This document shows positions 11,020-24,700 of a DNA stretch of 64,000 nucleotides, one piece after another. The notes below the pieces were generated by a model. It searched no databases and was not told where the DNA came from. It worked only from the letters and a program-made list of their open reading frames with translations. The stretch's first letter is position 1, and the number at the start of each line of letters is the position of its first letter. This DNA is from Todiramphus chloris collaris. Taxonomy: Eukaryota; Chordata; Aves; Coraciiformes; Alcedinidae. The stretch spans positions 51,509,523 to 51,573,522 of the forward strand of contig JANVCC010000020.1 of NCBI GenBank assembly GCA_025345505.1. The letters run 5' to 3'. A program made the translations under genes and the position numbers.

Positions 11020-14000
11020 CTAGGAGACACAGAAGAGGGAGTTTAAACAAAACCATATAACAAATCCCCCTTTTCTTGCATATATTTTTTCTATTTGGTT
11101 TGGTCATCTTAAAATTGTAAGCTGTCTACTTTTCACAGAAATGTCAGCTATAATTGCATTTGGCAACCTTATGTAGTTTCATTAAGAGACTAAGCAGCTC
11201 TGACAGTAAGTTTAGTATTGGATAGAAACAAGTGCTATTAAATTTGAAATTAATAACCAAATAGCACCAGCTTTTAATTGCAGCTAATACAGGACGAAGC
11301 CATCTAGAGTCTTGTTCTCTGTAACAACTCGGTAAGATCCTGGCGACCAACAACATGGGATGAATGAGGTGAGAATGGTAATTCCAGTCAAGTCAGCCAC
11401 TGCCACAGGAATATCAACAAGTATTTTGGCAAGTACAACACAAGCTAAAAATAAGCCTTATTTAGAAGGATGAAGGTCTATCTCATGAACTTTAATCAAG
11501 CATTTGAATATGAGACATGTCTACTGAATTTTTAATATACTTGCAAAAAAAACCCCAGCAATGAGTTGTTTTCTAGTCAGCACTGAACACTTGACAGTAG
11601 CAAGACAGCGCACACTGCTGTGACAAGGAATGATAGCAAAAAACATACACAGACAAGTAACTTTTAGAGAGAGGAAAAAAACAAGCCTCAATTATCTTTA
11701 CTGTTTCTCCTTAAAAAAAATATTCCGATTCCCTGAAAAGGGGAATGTAGTAATTGGAAATAATACATTTTCAGAAAGCTGTTGTGCAACAGAACCAACA
11801 GAAGCAATGCAATAAAAGACAACTATTTCCAATCCTCACTTCATATCCTGCTTTTGAAATAAGAATAACACAACTGCCTAACTGACAAAAGAAGTAAAAT
11901 CTGAGGATTTACAGTCATTACAAAAAGTGTTACAGAAATACCAGATTTATGAATATGAGGCTAAAGAAGTGATTTTGGCTACAAAGAACTCCCCTGGGGC
12001 CACCTAGTACTACAATTTTTGAGAACGTTATTGATACAGCAAATTTGTTGGCATTAATGCTGTTGGATTTTTTTCTTGACAGTGCTCTGACACCTGCAGC
12101 TTTCAGTAGGTCGTATTTTGAGGTGGTACTTTCTATCTTCTCTGTGACTTAACTAATTGTCCAGTCTTCCCTTACAACAGTGTCAAAAAAAAAAAAAGTT
12201 TATCTAGATGAGAATTTGAATTGTTAAATACATATTTCTTACCATCATTGGTGCAGCTCCAGACAAATACTGTTCATGATGCAATATATTGTAGAGTAAG
12301 TTACTGGGTACTTTGGGAGAACTCAAGCATTTCCTATTAGGTAAGCTAGCACTCAAGAAACAAGCTGTCACCTTCACTGATATAAGAGAGAAGTACAAAC
12401 CATAGCCAAACTTTAGTAGTATTCTCCATTGACTAAAAGAAGAAGGTTTTGACCTTCATAAGAAAAGAGTTTGATCAACAATACCTTCTCAGGAAGTGAA
12501 TAAGCACTTCCTGTTCAATAAAACAATTTACACAGAGAGGAAGGATAGGTGAAGAAAGTATCAAGGTCAAGTACTAGGAGTTGCATATATGGTAAATTCA
12601 ATAGCACAGATAAATCAGAAACACTGCATTTTACAGGCAATCTCACAATTGCCATTTTAATACCTTTTAATACAGAAACATTCACTAGTATTTATGACGA
12701 GTGCAAAAAAGCAACCAAGAATGTCTCAAAACTTTAGTTATGTGGGTGACTTTTACTTTGCTCACATTTGCATCCTGAGGTACTAGAATGTATAATGGGT
12801 AGAGACAAAGTATTTTCCAGTTCCAGTCCCAACAAATAATTAGATTAGTTGAAGTAGACAACTAATTAAGGCCCCATAACACCACAGAGATCATCCACCT
12901 GTTTCAAACTTTTTAGTTCAGGTATCTTGAAAAGACAGCATAAACATAGAAAAGTTAAAATAAACAGTTTGCCAAATAAAAATAAGAATTACTAAAAAAA
13001 AAATTAAAATCAGGATCTCAGTGCTCTGTTGTCTGTACTACCTATACTGTACCTCCTATAAACTGATATAGAATTCATTGGTAAGAGACTCCTACAGGAC
13101 ATACAGCATGAACTCAGTCCTTCAGGTAGGCAAATACACATAATCTACACAAGACTAAAGAGTCTTTACACCATCCCAAAAAGCAAGTCCTGTGATACCA
13201 TTCAGCACACAGACACATAAACCGTTGTAGCAGCCACAGTCATGTAGCACGAGGGTGGCAATCAGCAGTCTGGCACTAGGGAACTGCTTTAGTTGCCATG
13301 AGAATCACCCATGTGGTCATGTAGAAAAGCTGCAGCAGGCAAGAATGAACAGGGCAATACTTTAAGCTGACATAAAAACAAAACTACCTCTGAACATCTA
13401 CCACCAAGCTTGATTTACTGGGGAAGAGGGAAAACAGGGAATAAGGCCAGTGGGCTATAGAAAGCAGCCAAACCCCACCAAGTTTCAAAAGCCTTTAGGC
13501 TAATTCAAAATGCAATTTTCCAAAGGGGGGTGGGGGGAACCCAAAGACGAAGGATGAATGAGTTTGTGCTCTGTTACTCTGAAAGTTGGTTCAAACAAGA
13601 TAAAAAGATATTTCTTGCAAACATATCTACAGAGTACTCTTCATTTGATGTTACAGTCTCAGAACACACAGAAGTTGAAAACATCTTCCCAGCAAGGAGT
13701 TGATGTTTTGACATGCTTCCCAGTTCCAGGCAAGCTAGACCATTATTAATGGAGAAATCCAAATAAAGGTCTCTAAAAATGGTCTTTTTAGGCAATTTTC
13801 TCCAAGAGCATGGTTATCTGATGCTATTTGCTCCAAACAGGACCATTTCAGATGGCCTGTAGGTAGGGTGACAGGCCACAGCAAACTACACAGAAGTGGC
13901 AGAAGAAGGTTAGGTTAGTTAGAGATGGTCAAGGTAATCCTGAATGTAACAAACTCCCTTTGTAACAGTTATTATAAAATGCAGCAGTCACTCTGAAATC

Positions 14001-17000
14001 ACTGTTAAAAGAGAAGCAATTGCTCTGAAGAAACACAGAACAGAGAGAAAAGGTGGTGCAAGTCTTCATTTCAGGCACTGTCCTGACTACACCTTGCCCT
14101 ACTGTACTAACATGCAACTCTTACATATCTACACTTAATAGTAAACAGATGTAAATAAGCCCTTTCCCTTAGGAAGTTCAAGGTTTCAGCATAGGAAATA
14201 GAAAGTTTTCAAACTAATTTCTACAAAACATCTTATCCACTATTCTGTGACCAAAGACCACTTCCAAAGATTGATCCCATACATAATTGTGCTATTATAA
14301 CAGTTCTTTCTTTTGTAAAGTAATACAGCAAACAGGAATATCATAAAAGTTACAAATTATCATATAGAAGTATTTTATGTTCCTGCATACATAGGCAGAG
14401 AAATTCCTGCTGACATCAAGCTGAATAAAATACATCAGAAAGATATAAGGATCTTACAAGTTTCAAGAAATGGACTCATGAATTCAGGGATTTTCTATCT
14501 AAACTTAATAAATTTCTATTTGGATCGTGGGATTCTGCATTTTAAACAACACAAGATATTGATTCAAAATGACACGCTCTACCAAGCATTTTACAGCAAA
14601 CTGCATGTCTCAGTTAGGACACATGATCACTCCTCCCAGTATCTTAACATATCAGAATAAATTAATCCACATTCATTAGAATTTATTTTACTGAAAATTA
14701 GAAATAAACCACTTTGAATCGGTTTTGAAGTGTCACTATAAAAACTGGTACTGAACAGGGGTAAACAGGCCAAACTAACTGTCTCCATCTGTTCATTCAT
14801 AGAGAAGAATCTCCATAATACCACTTTTACTCATCTCACAGTTCCTGAATTTCTCTTGTGCGGTCATGTGGCAAACATTCTGGCCAGAAAACATAAAGCT
14901 GGCTTATATCATGCTATAGAAACAGTCTCTACCACTAGGTTTCTTTAACAAGACAGGTTCTTAGGCTAAGCAGTATTTGGAAGTTTCCCCAACACACTAC
15001 TTGCCCATGAGAAACAAGATGAAACTTGCACATCTTAACAAATCAAAATCAATTGTTAAAATCCTGACACTTGGTATGACTGCCAAAATAAAGATGCTCT
15101 CTTGTTGTTTGACTATATATATTCCCAGCTCGAGCAGGAATATATTTCAGCTCCAAAACCATAATGTGTCATGCAAAATCCTGCCAGAAAGGCATGACAT
15201 TGTCAATAGTCATCCCTTACAATGAACATGAGCTCCATCATTCTGAACTTGGGATACGCTGTATGTATAGAAGCATCTACCAAAGTAAGTCTAAAGCACA
15301 ACCCATCATATCCCACTAGTATAGATTGTTCCCAGGGTAGTTAATTTGCTTTAAGAAAACATACATCCAAAATCCAGAACGCAAAAAAGGAAATTAAAAC
15401 ATGTATTCGGTAACTCAGGTCCACAACATCTGCACAATAAACTGTACGTGTTGGCTCTGAAGACAGTTCACTTCTTGCCTCAAGAGTTTGAGCTCCTTAG
15501 TCTTTAAAATCATCCATTAGCCAAGACTTGGCACAATGTTTGAAAGATTGAGTCTTGTCCTTTGAGGGCAACAGGCTATATTTTCTTCTCCATTTGGATA
15601 TTTTTAAAATAATACAACATAAACTAGGTGATAAAGTTACAGCAAATGTGCTAAAACGTCCAAGTGTTCTTCCCAACAGTAATTCAGAAAAACACTGTGA
15701 TACAGACAAAACTAAATCACCAGTGCTTGCTCCTGTAGCTGATTTCAGTGCTAGTTCTGGAAGACCAAAAAACCCCACCTCATGTGGCACTCTAATGTAA
15801 CTCAGCACAACCCCATCTTCTCCTGACATCTGAAGAACTGAGCTACTAACAGCAATTGATACTCAAGTGCTTATCCCTTAGTAAACTTATCTGAAGGCAA
15901 AAAAAAACCCAAAAAGAAGGTAAAAAAAAAAAAAAAAGTTATTTCATACAGTTAGTCTTTTCTTTCTTAAAGACAGTTTTAAATCCAAAATCTGCTTGTT
16001 GATGGTGTGGTTTCAGAGTGGCTTTTTTTTTTTTATTTATGAACTTCCTTTGCAGCATGACAGAACAGTGACATAGCTCTTTTCCTCACTGTTTAAACTG
16101 GAATATTACACCATCCAGCTACAGATTATTTAGCTAATTTTACCAAATAACATATTAAGGAAAGTAAATTTTGTGAAGCTAAATAAATATATTTTAAACT
16201 ACATGAATGCTGGTTTAATACATCTACAAATACTGTGGTCCATTAGCAAAAGGCAGCAAGTTTCTGCAACAGGTATGATAACTGAGGTTATCAGTCGATT
16301 AATATGAATGAACCGCTCAAATTCTCTATTGGTCAATCTAAGCTGCTAGTAGAGCTAAGATGGTTTTAAGAGCAATCCATTCTAATGCATTTCTTTGATT
16401 CTTCCCAAAATCATGCAATAATATTTAAAGTTGTTAGGCGTTTAATAATTACCTCTTCCATCTAAGTATCATATCCAGCTCAATAAAGGAGTGCATGTTT
16501 TCGTTGTTGTTGTAATTGATATTAAAACCAGCTTTAAAATAATTTCCCATTTTGGCTAAGATGAGAAGAAGTTACTAAACAGTGCACATTTTCACACTAT
16601 AGCTACAAAATAAAGCCACAAAGACAGGCAGTAAAGTATAATTATTTTATATATTTGTTTAAAACTACGTTGCTTTTTTTAAAAGTAGACAAGGCAAAGG
16701 CAGTAAAAATTCATTTGAATCATCTATACAGGGATTTTTTTTTAAATGCTACAGTAAGAATCGTAAGAATTCAATACGACATAACGAAATAATCACACAG
16801 ACGGCAATTACCGCAAAATCATGTTGCCATCTACTCATGATACTTCATCCTACCAATAGCTTCATCAAGTGTATAAGATGATTCAAGACCAGAGAACAAA
16901 GGTTAGCATGCTTTTAAAGGCACACGATCACGGATATGTAAAAGAGCACCAGCCTCCTTGGGATAAAACGTAACCTTCAAATATTGCATGCAGTAGAGAT

Positions 17001-17039
17001 GAAAGACCAAAGAAAAGTCAAGCAGAACAAAGCAATTAC
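11020..17039 (-). other. TASP1 intron 6
   Basis: A 6.0 kb intron of AT-rich sequence. The only notable stretch is 15497-15829, which is open on both strands (81 codons plus, 110 codons minus) and is followed on the plus strand by a 16-base poly-A run at 15922-15937. No repeats of a known family and no RNA gene were seen in the rest. Confidence 0.85.
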
Positions 17040-17124
17040 CAAGGTGGAATTCTGCCAGCAGAGAGTTTTCCCTTCTGCCCTTCACACAACAATCTATTTG
17101 CAACTGAAACTGGATTCTTGATTC
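17040..17124 (-). CDS. TASP1: TASP1 exon 6 (residues 135-162)
   Basis: An 85-base exon with acceptor TTTCAG before 17124 and donor TTG then GTAATT after 17040. It encodes GIKNPVSVANRLLCEGQKGK followed by LSAGRIPP and two bases of a Cys codon. This matches human residues 135-162 essentially residue for residue. It starts in phase 1 and ends in phase 2, consistent with exons 5 and 7. In asparaginase-family structures this segment includes the helix carrying the conserved NP.SVA element. Confidence 0.95.
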
Positions 17125-18587
17125 CTGAAAAGAAAAATCAGCGAAAAAAATGGGAACATAACATTAAAATATTTTTCCACATAGCATTATAGTGTTCACT
17201 TTGGCAATGGAAGTCAGTTTCCTTTACTTTCCATGGCTTTGCCAAGTCATTAAGAGACACTTTATGTTATGTTTCAATTTAATAACAATTTTTATCACTT
17301 TTTCCTTCACATATCCTATCAGTAGTGATAAAGCCTTCTAATCAACATTCCACCACCACCATTTTTTTCTTAAAAAAAGAAAAAAAAAAAAAAAAGAAAG
17401 AATCATATTGAAATATCATGAATTATCTCCTACCACAGAAATCTCAAATTAAATCTATGGTATTCTATAGGCCAAAGATGTTTTAGGAGCATTAATTTTT
17501 CAAGATGGAATGAGCTTTCATTTGGATCTATCTGGCCAGAATGGGGATTATAGGATTCAGGCTTAGCTTTCTCTTGCTCCCCCATTTCCTTCTTCCCCAC
17601 GGTTGGAATGGCACATTTTATAACAATCAAGCCTTGAAACACTTAATTTTACTATTTATTTTAGATTTATATCTACATGAGGAAGTCATTACCATGGTTT
17701 AGAACTATTCTAGGATAAAGAACAAAGCTTGAAATGTTGTCAAAAAAGCTATTCAATAGTAACAGTTAAGGCTGTTCAATGTACTTATGACAAAACCTCA
17801 ACAATCCCTATTTGGGACTGCATACCTATATTTGTTTTGTACTGAAAGCTAAAACTAGACCAAAAAAGCAGTGAAGCACATTAGTTCTAAGATGAAATAA
17901 ATCCCATATGCAAATGTATCTAACTTTATAACAGCAATAAATCCAAGCGTAACTGATCACGTGGCAGAAATTATAATGAAAAAACCTACAGTATACAGAA
18001 ATTTTATGTCCTAAGTAAACAGCCTGAAAGATGAGCAGCTGTGACCACTCTCCAGAATACATGAGAGGCTTCAGTTTGGAGGCTAGCACCCCACATAGCC
18101 TTCTGACACTATGAAGGAAACTTTGGTCCCTTGGGATCCTAATTGGACCAGCTTAACTAAGAGACCAAAATAACAACTGATCTTGTGATTGAATTATATG
18201 CCAATAAGTTCTTCAGTGAGATAGAGAATAAAAGCAAATCTAAAGCCCAATTTAAATGCTTTTTTTAATACTTGCATTTTGTTATAAAATTATCATCCTA
18301 CAAATTCACCTGAACAAACTCACTCCCACTGTGAATAATGTATAATATCATACAATTGTTCTACATCAAAGGATTATCAATGAACTAATAAGACAATGTT
18401 TCACAAAACAAATTAGCACAAAACAGTATTTCAGGGAGCAGGAATGCTTGCCCCTTTTTAAAGGAGGCAGAATTTCTGTAAACAGGGCAGTATTTACAAT
18501 GCTACCCCCTTCCAAAAAAAGTAACAAAAAGAATAAAATTGATCTTTGCACTTAAATAGTTAGCTTTGTAATACATAGTTAACATAC
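17125..18587 (-). other. TASP1 intron 5
   Basis: A 1.5 kb intron. An A-rich tract at 17372-17400 on the plus strand is the only low-complexity feature. Nothing else is recognised. Confidence 0.85.
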
Positions 18588-18708
18588 CACTCAGTGCTCC
18601 AACTGCTCCAAAATTTAATGACTTTCCATCCATTATACTGGCATCACATTCTATCTCACCCAGAAGGTTTAGGTTAGACCCCAATCCTGCATTTGTAAAA
18701 GGAGAATC
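18588..18708 (-). CDS. TASP1: TASP1 exon 5 (residues 95-134): DSPFTNAG active-site loop region
   Basis: A 121-base exon with acceptor TTTTTAG before 18708 and donor AGTG then GTATG after 18588. It encodes DSPFTNAG, then [20 protein letters not shown], then [12 protein letters not shown], ending in a split Gly135. The TNAG and [12 protein letters not shown] blocks are signature segments of type-2 asparaginases and lie near the substrate pocket. Codon 103 is TTG (Leu), where I recall Met in human (NAGMGSN), a conservative change. The preceding intron 4 is about 8.1 kb long, and no other coding exon is needed within it, because frames and residue numbers join exactly. Confidence 0.95.
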
Positions 18709-21700
18709 CTAAAAATAAGAACAAAACACTATAAGGCCACATCCATAGCAGATGAGATCAAAACTTTTGTATAACCGATCTGACTGCACCGATCTCGGCA
18801 CAGTGCGCTTTCTTATTCTAGTAGTTTAATCTTTCACAACAAAAACAACAGCAATTTGAACACAAAATCTCGAATTACTACAATGGATACCTTATACCTG
18901 CTCAACTATAGTAATGCACTAATATAAAAACCAACCACTCAACAATTTAAGATGATCATTTCTAAGCAAGCAAAAGCCTTACAACACAAATGAAAATCTC
19001 ACCCTTCCTCCCCAAAACACACACTTCCATTAGCCCCTAACTCATTAAAAACCATTTAAGTATTTAAATAGATGTAATGAGACATCTATTAATCACTGCA
19101 CAAACCACAGTCTACCTGTTCTTTTCCTTAACATTCTTAGCCTATGATTGCAGTTCTGCATGCAGAAATAGAGAATTGGCATCAGCAACAATTCGCTTTG
19201 CAAAACGTCTATTTGTATAGAAAAAAAATCCTACTATAGAGAAAAATAAAATTTCTATTTGTATAAGGACAGTTATTACTGCAGTATGGTAATTTCTTGC
19301 GAACAAAACAAACAAACAAAAAAACCCAGCAAAAAAAACCAAGGCGTATTTCATAGAACGTATGGACATTTAATAAACTAATTAAAAAACTAACTCCTCT
19401 TTTATTAGCACCTTCTGTAGCTTTTTGGAAACTCGAGGTTCTCAAACAACAAGTTTTGCATGCTAGAATTAAAAACATCCATTTTACATCACCATTTCTT
19501 CAGACCATCACCATGACATTAAAACCACAGAATTTCAAAGTAGGACAGCTCAGGAGTCTCACTACCAACATAATTCCCTCCTTCTAGATGCAAGCACAGA
19601 AAGAGCAGAGAACAAAGAAAGATAACAAACAGCTCAGAAGAGTCAAACAGTAACATTTCAGAGAGATACTGCACGTTTTCAGCTTCCCATCTGTTTTGAT
19701 TACAAGAGAATTGTATTTTTTCTATTACAACCTGATGTGACAAAGAAAAATGGTTGTCTAGACCACATGTGAACACGTCAATGAAATCAGATGGTCATAC
19801 TTTTAAAGTACATGTAATAAAAGCTGAATCAGGAAACAAATCTACTGGAAATAGCTCAAAGTTCTGTCTGATATGTTAAGCGAACTGGTTCCTTTTTGTA
19901 CATACTAATTTGGAAAGAGTACAAGGAAACAAAGGAAAGAGAGCACACAGAAATGAAAAATAAACTTGATGCTAGTAGCTCACTTAGCTTTTGTTAGCTT
20001 TCAAATGAGCAAGTAGCAACTAAATTAAAAATCTGTTTTGCAAGATGTTGATTCTAATTTAGAAAGATATTGAAATTGTTCTTAGAATTTGAGTCACCAA
20101 AATGTCTTCCTGAAGAATTACGAATACATAATACACGATTAATACATAATTTTGAAACAGGCTCTAATTTCTCTGTGTTCCTACCAATCTTTATCTTCTG
20201 CTTTTTCCTTCTGCATCCAAGAAGCAGCACAAGATTTTACACAATTTTATCTCATCCTATTTCATCCCACACCACAACAGATCTTCAAATTCATTGTGTA
20301 TACTCATTGTGCTGTTCATTTTGACAGCTATGCCTCACAGCAAATAAACTTGAGAAGATTTTAGGATAATGAAACATATACAGTTTAGTGCACCGGGAGT
20401 AACTTTCTCTAGAAGGTTGGGGGGGGTGGGAATATGATTTAAAAAAAGGCTACCAAGATGATGGCCTTGAAAAGGTGCAAGACTGCAGAACAGCCAATGG
20501 GTTAACTGACTTCACTGCTCCCCAGGCCCTACAAGTACAAAGAAAATTAAGTCAGTGAAGTTTAGACCAAGAGGAGCAGAGAAGTGGTGGAAGGAATCTG
20601 AATGTGAATGGTGAAGGTACTTGGAGGACTACGTAAAAACAAGAATGCATTAGGATGAATAATGTTTACTCCTAGTGTTGTCCAAGTTCCTTTCCCATGG
20701 GTCATCAGATTGCATAAACCTGCAAGCATGGAGACAAGTTTCTAATGTTCTGTTCCAAAAATATTCACTCAGCACATTATACTCCAAAGCATTTTCAAAG
20801 AGGAAGAATTTTGAGCTCTACAGATTTGTCACTGCCACAAAGCAGACAGTTTTTATACTAAGATATGTCATGGTCAAATAAAGGGAGTAAAAAGGACCTA
20901 TCAGAAGTCTAATTAACACTGTCCAGAATCCTTCTGCGGTCAAGACACAGAGCTCTCCTCCACCTGATAAACATAATGATCAAAAGAGGGTAGGGAAAAA
21001 ATACACTATACAGAGTGTCACTAGTTCACATTATTTCTAAAAATCTAAACGTGTTTGATGCTTTGTCATTGCACCTTCACTGGCACATCATCAAGGATGG
21101 ACCAAGACACACCTTATCCAGAGACAAAGCAAATCACACTGTTTATCCCTACAGAATATTTATCAGAATACTACAGAATATAAATAACAACTCTACATTA
21201 ACAAAATCGCAGATGCCTCTCTGGTGGCATAACTCTTTCATTTTAGCACTCGTGAGGAAACTTAGCAGTACACTAAGGCACAACATGAATAACTTCCCCA
21301 GTAAAAAGAAATAAAGACCAAATTCCCAGCATCTGCTAAAAATTTCAGTGGAGCTTTACCTTGCTTTACAATCAGAATGCATTCAAGTTTAAGAAGACAG
21401 GCACAGAACTGCCAAGGGGAAGGTGGTCTACTCTAACTTCACAGATCTGAAAGGTGATTCGGTAAGAGCTTTACACGGTGCAGAAACTGGGTGTGAATGC
21501 ATAGAATTTTTGATACCTATCTTGAGTATCTCTGACATGAGATACAAGCCTTTGAAATGAGGCAGAGAAGAACCTTTATAAAAAATGGAAACAGAAAGTC
21601 ATACCTACTTCTATGAACCAGGAAGGACGTGAAATACACCACGCAAGTCCTTCTCTTTTTTGGAAACATTAATCTGTGCAAAAGCCTCAGTAAAAGATTT

Positions 21701-24700
21701 CAAGATTGATATACAAATGGAAGAATACAACTTATGAAAATCAAGGTGTATTTTGAAATGACAATTCAAAATCTTGAAGGAATGCAGAAACATCTGCATT
21801 CAGAAGCGTGCATGCTTTCAAAACGGGAATAAACGGACTTAATTGAAGCAGTCTCTTCATACGGTCAGACAGAAAAATGCAGTAATGCAAGAATTATGTG
21901 ACTACCAGAGGATGGGGATGAATCACATCAAAATATGTATCCAATAAGAGGAAGAAAGTGAAAGGAGGAAAAGGTTTATAATACAGAAGGTATCTTCAGA
22001 TATACACTTTTATTTAAAAACAGAAACAGAGATCAGCCTTTATATTTCTAACAAAGACTGAAGAAAGACAAGAAAGCAAACCAAGCACAAGCTTCACATG
22101 TTAACAGCAAGCCCTATTATCACAGAAAAGTAAAAAACAAGCTGGAAAAGACCAACAAATCATTATTCAAAGCATTTGAACAAAATGTAAGCTTTCGATT
22201 ATGTGAAAAATACTAGACTACCTGGCAATTACACTACCACTGAACCATCTCTAACTTACAACAAAAACCTGTAGCAAAGGAGATAATACAAAGCTTTAAG
22301 ACATGAAATGAGTTTCATTTGCTCAAGTTACTCATCTTGTAAAACCTCTCAAGCAACCGAGGGTATAATTTTTTTTTTTAAATCCTTTTTGCTTCAAGAT
22401 GTATTTATATATGTTCTGGCAAATACAGGCATGCTGAAATTTCTAACTTCAATCAAAGTTGGAATGCTTGAAGAAGTTAATCAATGCTATAACACTAACA
22501 GGACTGAACTACATTTAGGCAAGTAGTTAAAATGCTCTATTTTCAACATGCATTAAAGAACATTCCATCTACCTCCAATGTATTTTTTTTCCATGGCTTG
22601 TTTGCAACTTTTAAAAGGGATTCAAAGTCTACTGGAATTTCTTTTTTACATACTGTAATTTTAAAATGTATTTTTCTATGGAATTTAAGTGACAAAAGTC
22701 ACTAGAGTCATGTTTCTTCCAATTACACTAACTAGAATGTCTTCAAAAAACAATTCTGTCACAGATTACTGTTAGCCTTCTGCTGCAAAACATCACAGTA
22801 ATGCTTTTAACTAGAATTAACAACTTGCAGTTCATTACCCATTAAAAGTTCATCTACAGTGACTGCCTTAACACAACAAGGCTGCTGGCATTCTGCTTTT
22901 ATCTTTAAGAGATACCCTTGGGACTAAGACTGTATATTCAAAAATCTTTATTACTATAAAATTAATAAAAACACAAAAACAAAGAAAAAATTAACAAGAA
23001 GCAAGTTCTCTCACTGCAAAATTTTGCTGACAGCCACACAAACCCACTGCTGGAGTATCCCAGTAGGTTCAAGATATCCTTTGCATTGATCTACAACAAC
23101 CATGAAAAAAAAAATGCAAAGAAAATGGAGCAATTTCAGTAACAAGGAGATCAAAATGCAAAATGTGAAACCCGCTTCCTCAACAGGCATATTAATTTCC
23201 GATTTAAATGTTGTTCATAATAAACACTCTACTGAAGTCAGGTTAAAAAACAAGTGGTCTACACAGTATTAATAAACTTAGAAATAAGTTTGAAATCATC
23301 ATCATTCTTTACAACAAACATGTTTTTGTCTCCAGAACCTGAAGAGTAGACGTTCTCAAGTGCTCTACAGTCACAGAAAAACTTGAAATTGTACATTGTT
23401 CCCACAACCAGTCATAAATGCAGTCACCATGTGGTTCTTTGGAAAACTGCAAGTGCAAGCAGACAGTGTAAACGAGGAGTCTTATGAAGCACCTTGTCGA
23501 GACCCATTTTGTTACCAAAAGCTGAAAGAGGTAACAAGTTCATTTGTTTGTCTGCAATGACAGAGTTCACAAACTGGGAAACGTAACTGCCTTTAGTCAA
23601 CTTATCAAATACAGCTGATGCTTACGAAGACCAGCAGTTATTTTAAGAGTATTCTGGTCAGCTTCTCTTCTTGTTACTTTGTAAAAGAAATCTACCTTTT
23701 CTCTACTTAACTATTAGCATTATTATCTTAATCACCGATTACTTTTTCACTGGAGATTCGTATAATTCAACACAGAACGGCTGTTCTTTCTCCATTTAGA
23801 GCCTGCAAAAATATATTAAAAAAAACCCCAAAAAAACCCAGACAGCATACCACAAGCAAACTGTCAGCTTGCTCATAAAAGATCAAGAGCAAGTCTTGCG
23901 CCTCAACAAGTCTTTGAAGTGATGCCTCTTGGATTAGCTGAAATTCTGTGTAAAAGGAGTTGTGTAATTGAGTGGAACGGAAGAAAAAAAAAAATCATCT
24001 TTTGTGACATTTCCACTAAAAGATATTTGTGCCTTGCAAAGACTACAGATTTTTGGAATACAGAATTAAAAGTCCTAGACAACTGTAAAACTCGATAAAT
24101 ATTTTAGATAAACTCACAGAAATGTGTTCTACAGCAATCAAAACACCAAGTAGTTACAAACATTACTCCACAAAGAGGTCTGTTATTACATGTTACACAA
24201 ATTTCTGTTGTTCTTAATCTGGATTACAGTGACACATGTAAACAAACATGGTTTTCATACAGATTTTCACTGTGTATTTGCCAGCACAAAATGCTAAAGC
24301 ACATTACGACAAGTTGCTATTTTTTCTTGCATAAACAAGAAGGTCATGATAGCTCATTAGAGACAGTCAATGTTTTTACCCATAAAATTTTGTAATTGAT
24401 GAGAAAAACTATTCCATTTGCTTTATTGACTTGCCACATGCAATTTTGGTTTTTCCATAGAACAAGAGGAAAAAAAGTCAGAATTAAAATGGAAGGTGCA
24501 GCTCCAGAAATGACAGAGATGTCTGGAGGTGGTGTTCAGAATGAGATATGAGCAGATACAAACCTTTCACCAGTTTAAATGCTGATAGTCAAACCCTGGA
24601 ATTTCTCACACTGGATCCAAAAACCTGCCACTGCAAACCACATCATTTTCTGGTTTGAGTATACCTTTGATCTTTCTTCAGTGTTACTGCATAGCTACAT

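Noticed and set aside
18502..18684. Start of a separate protein at 18684
   Set aside because: The codon there is TTG inside TASP1 exon 5 (Leu103), not a genuine start; the exon begins at 18708.
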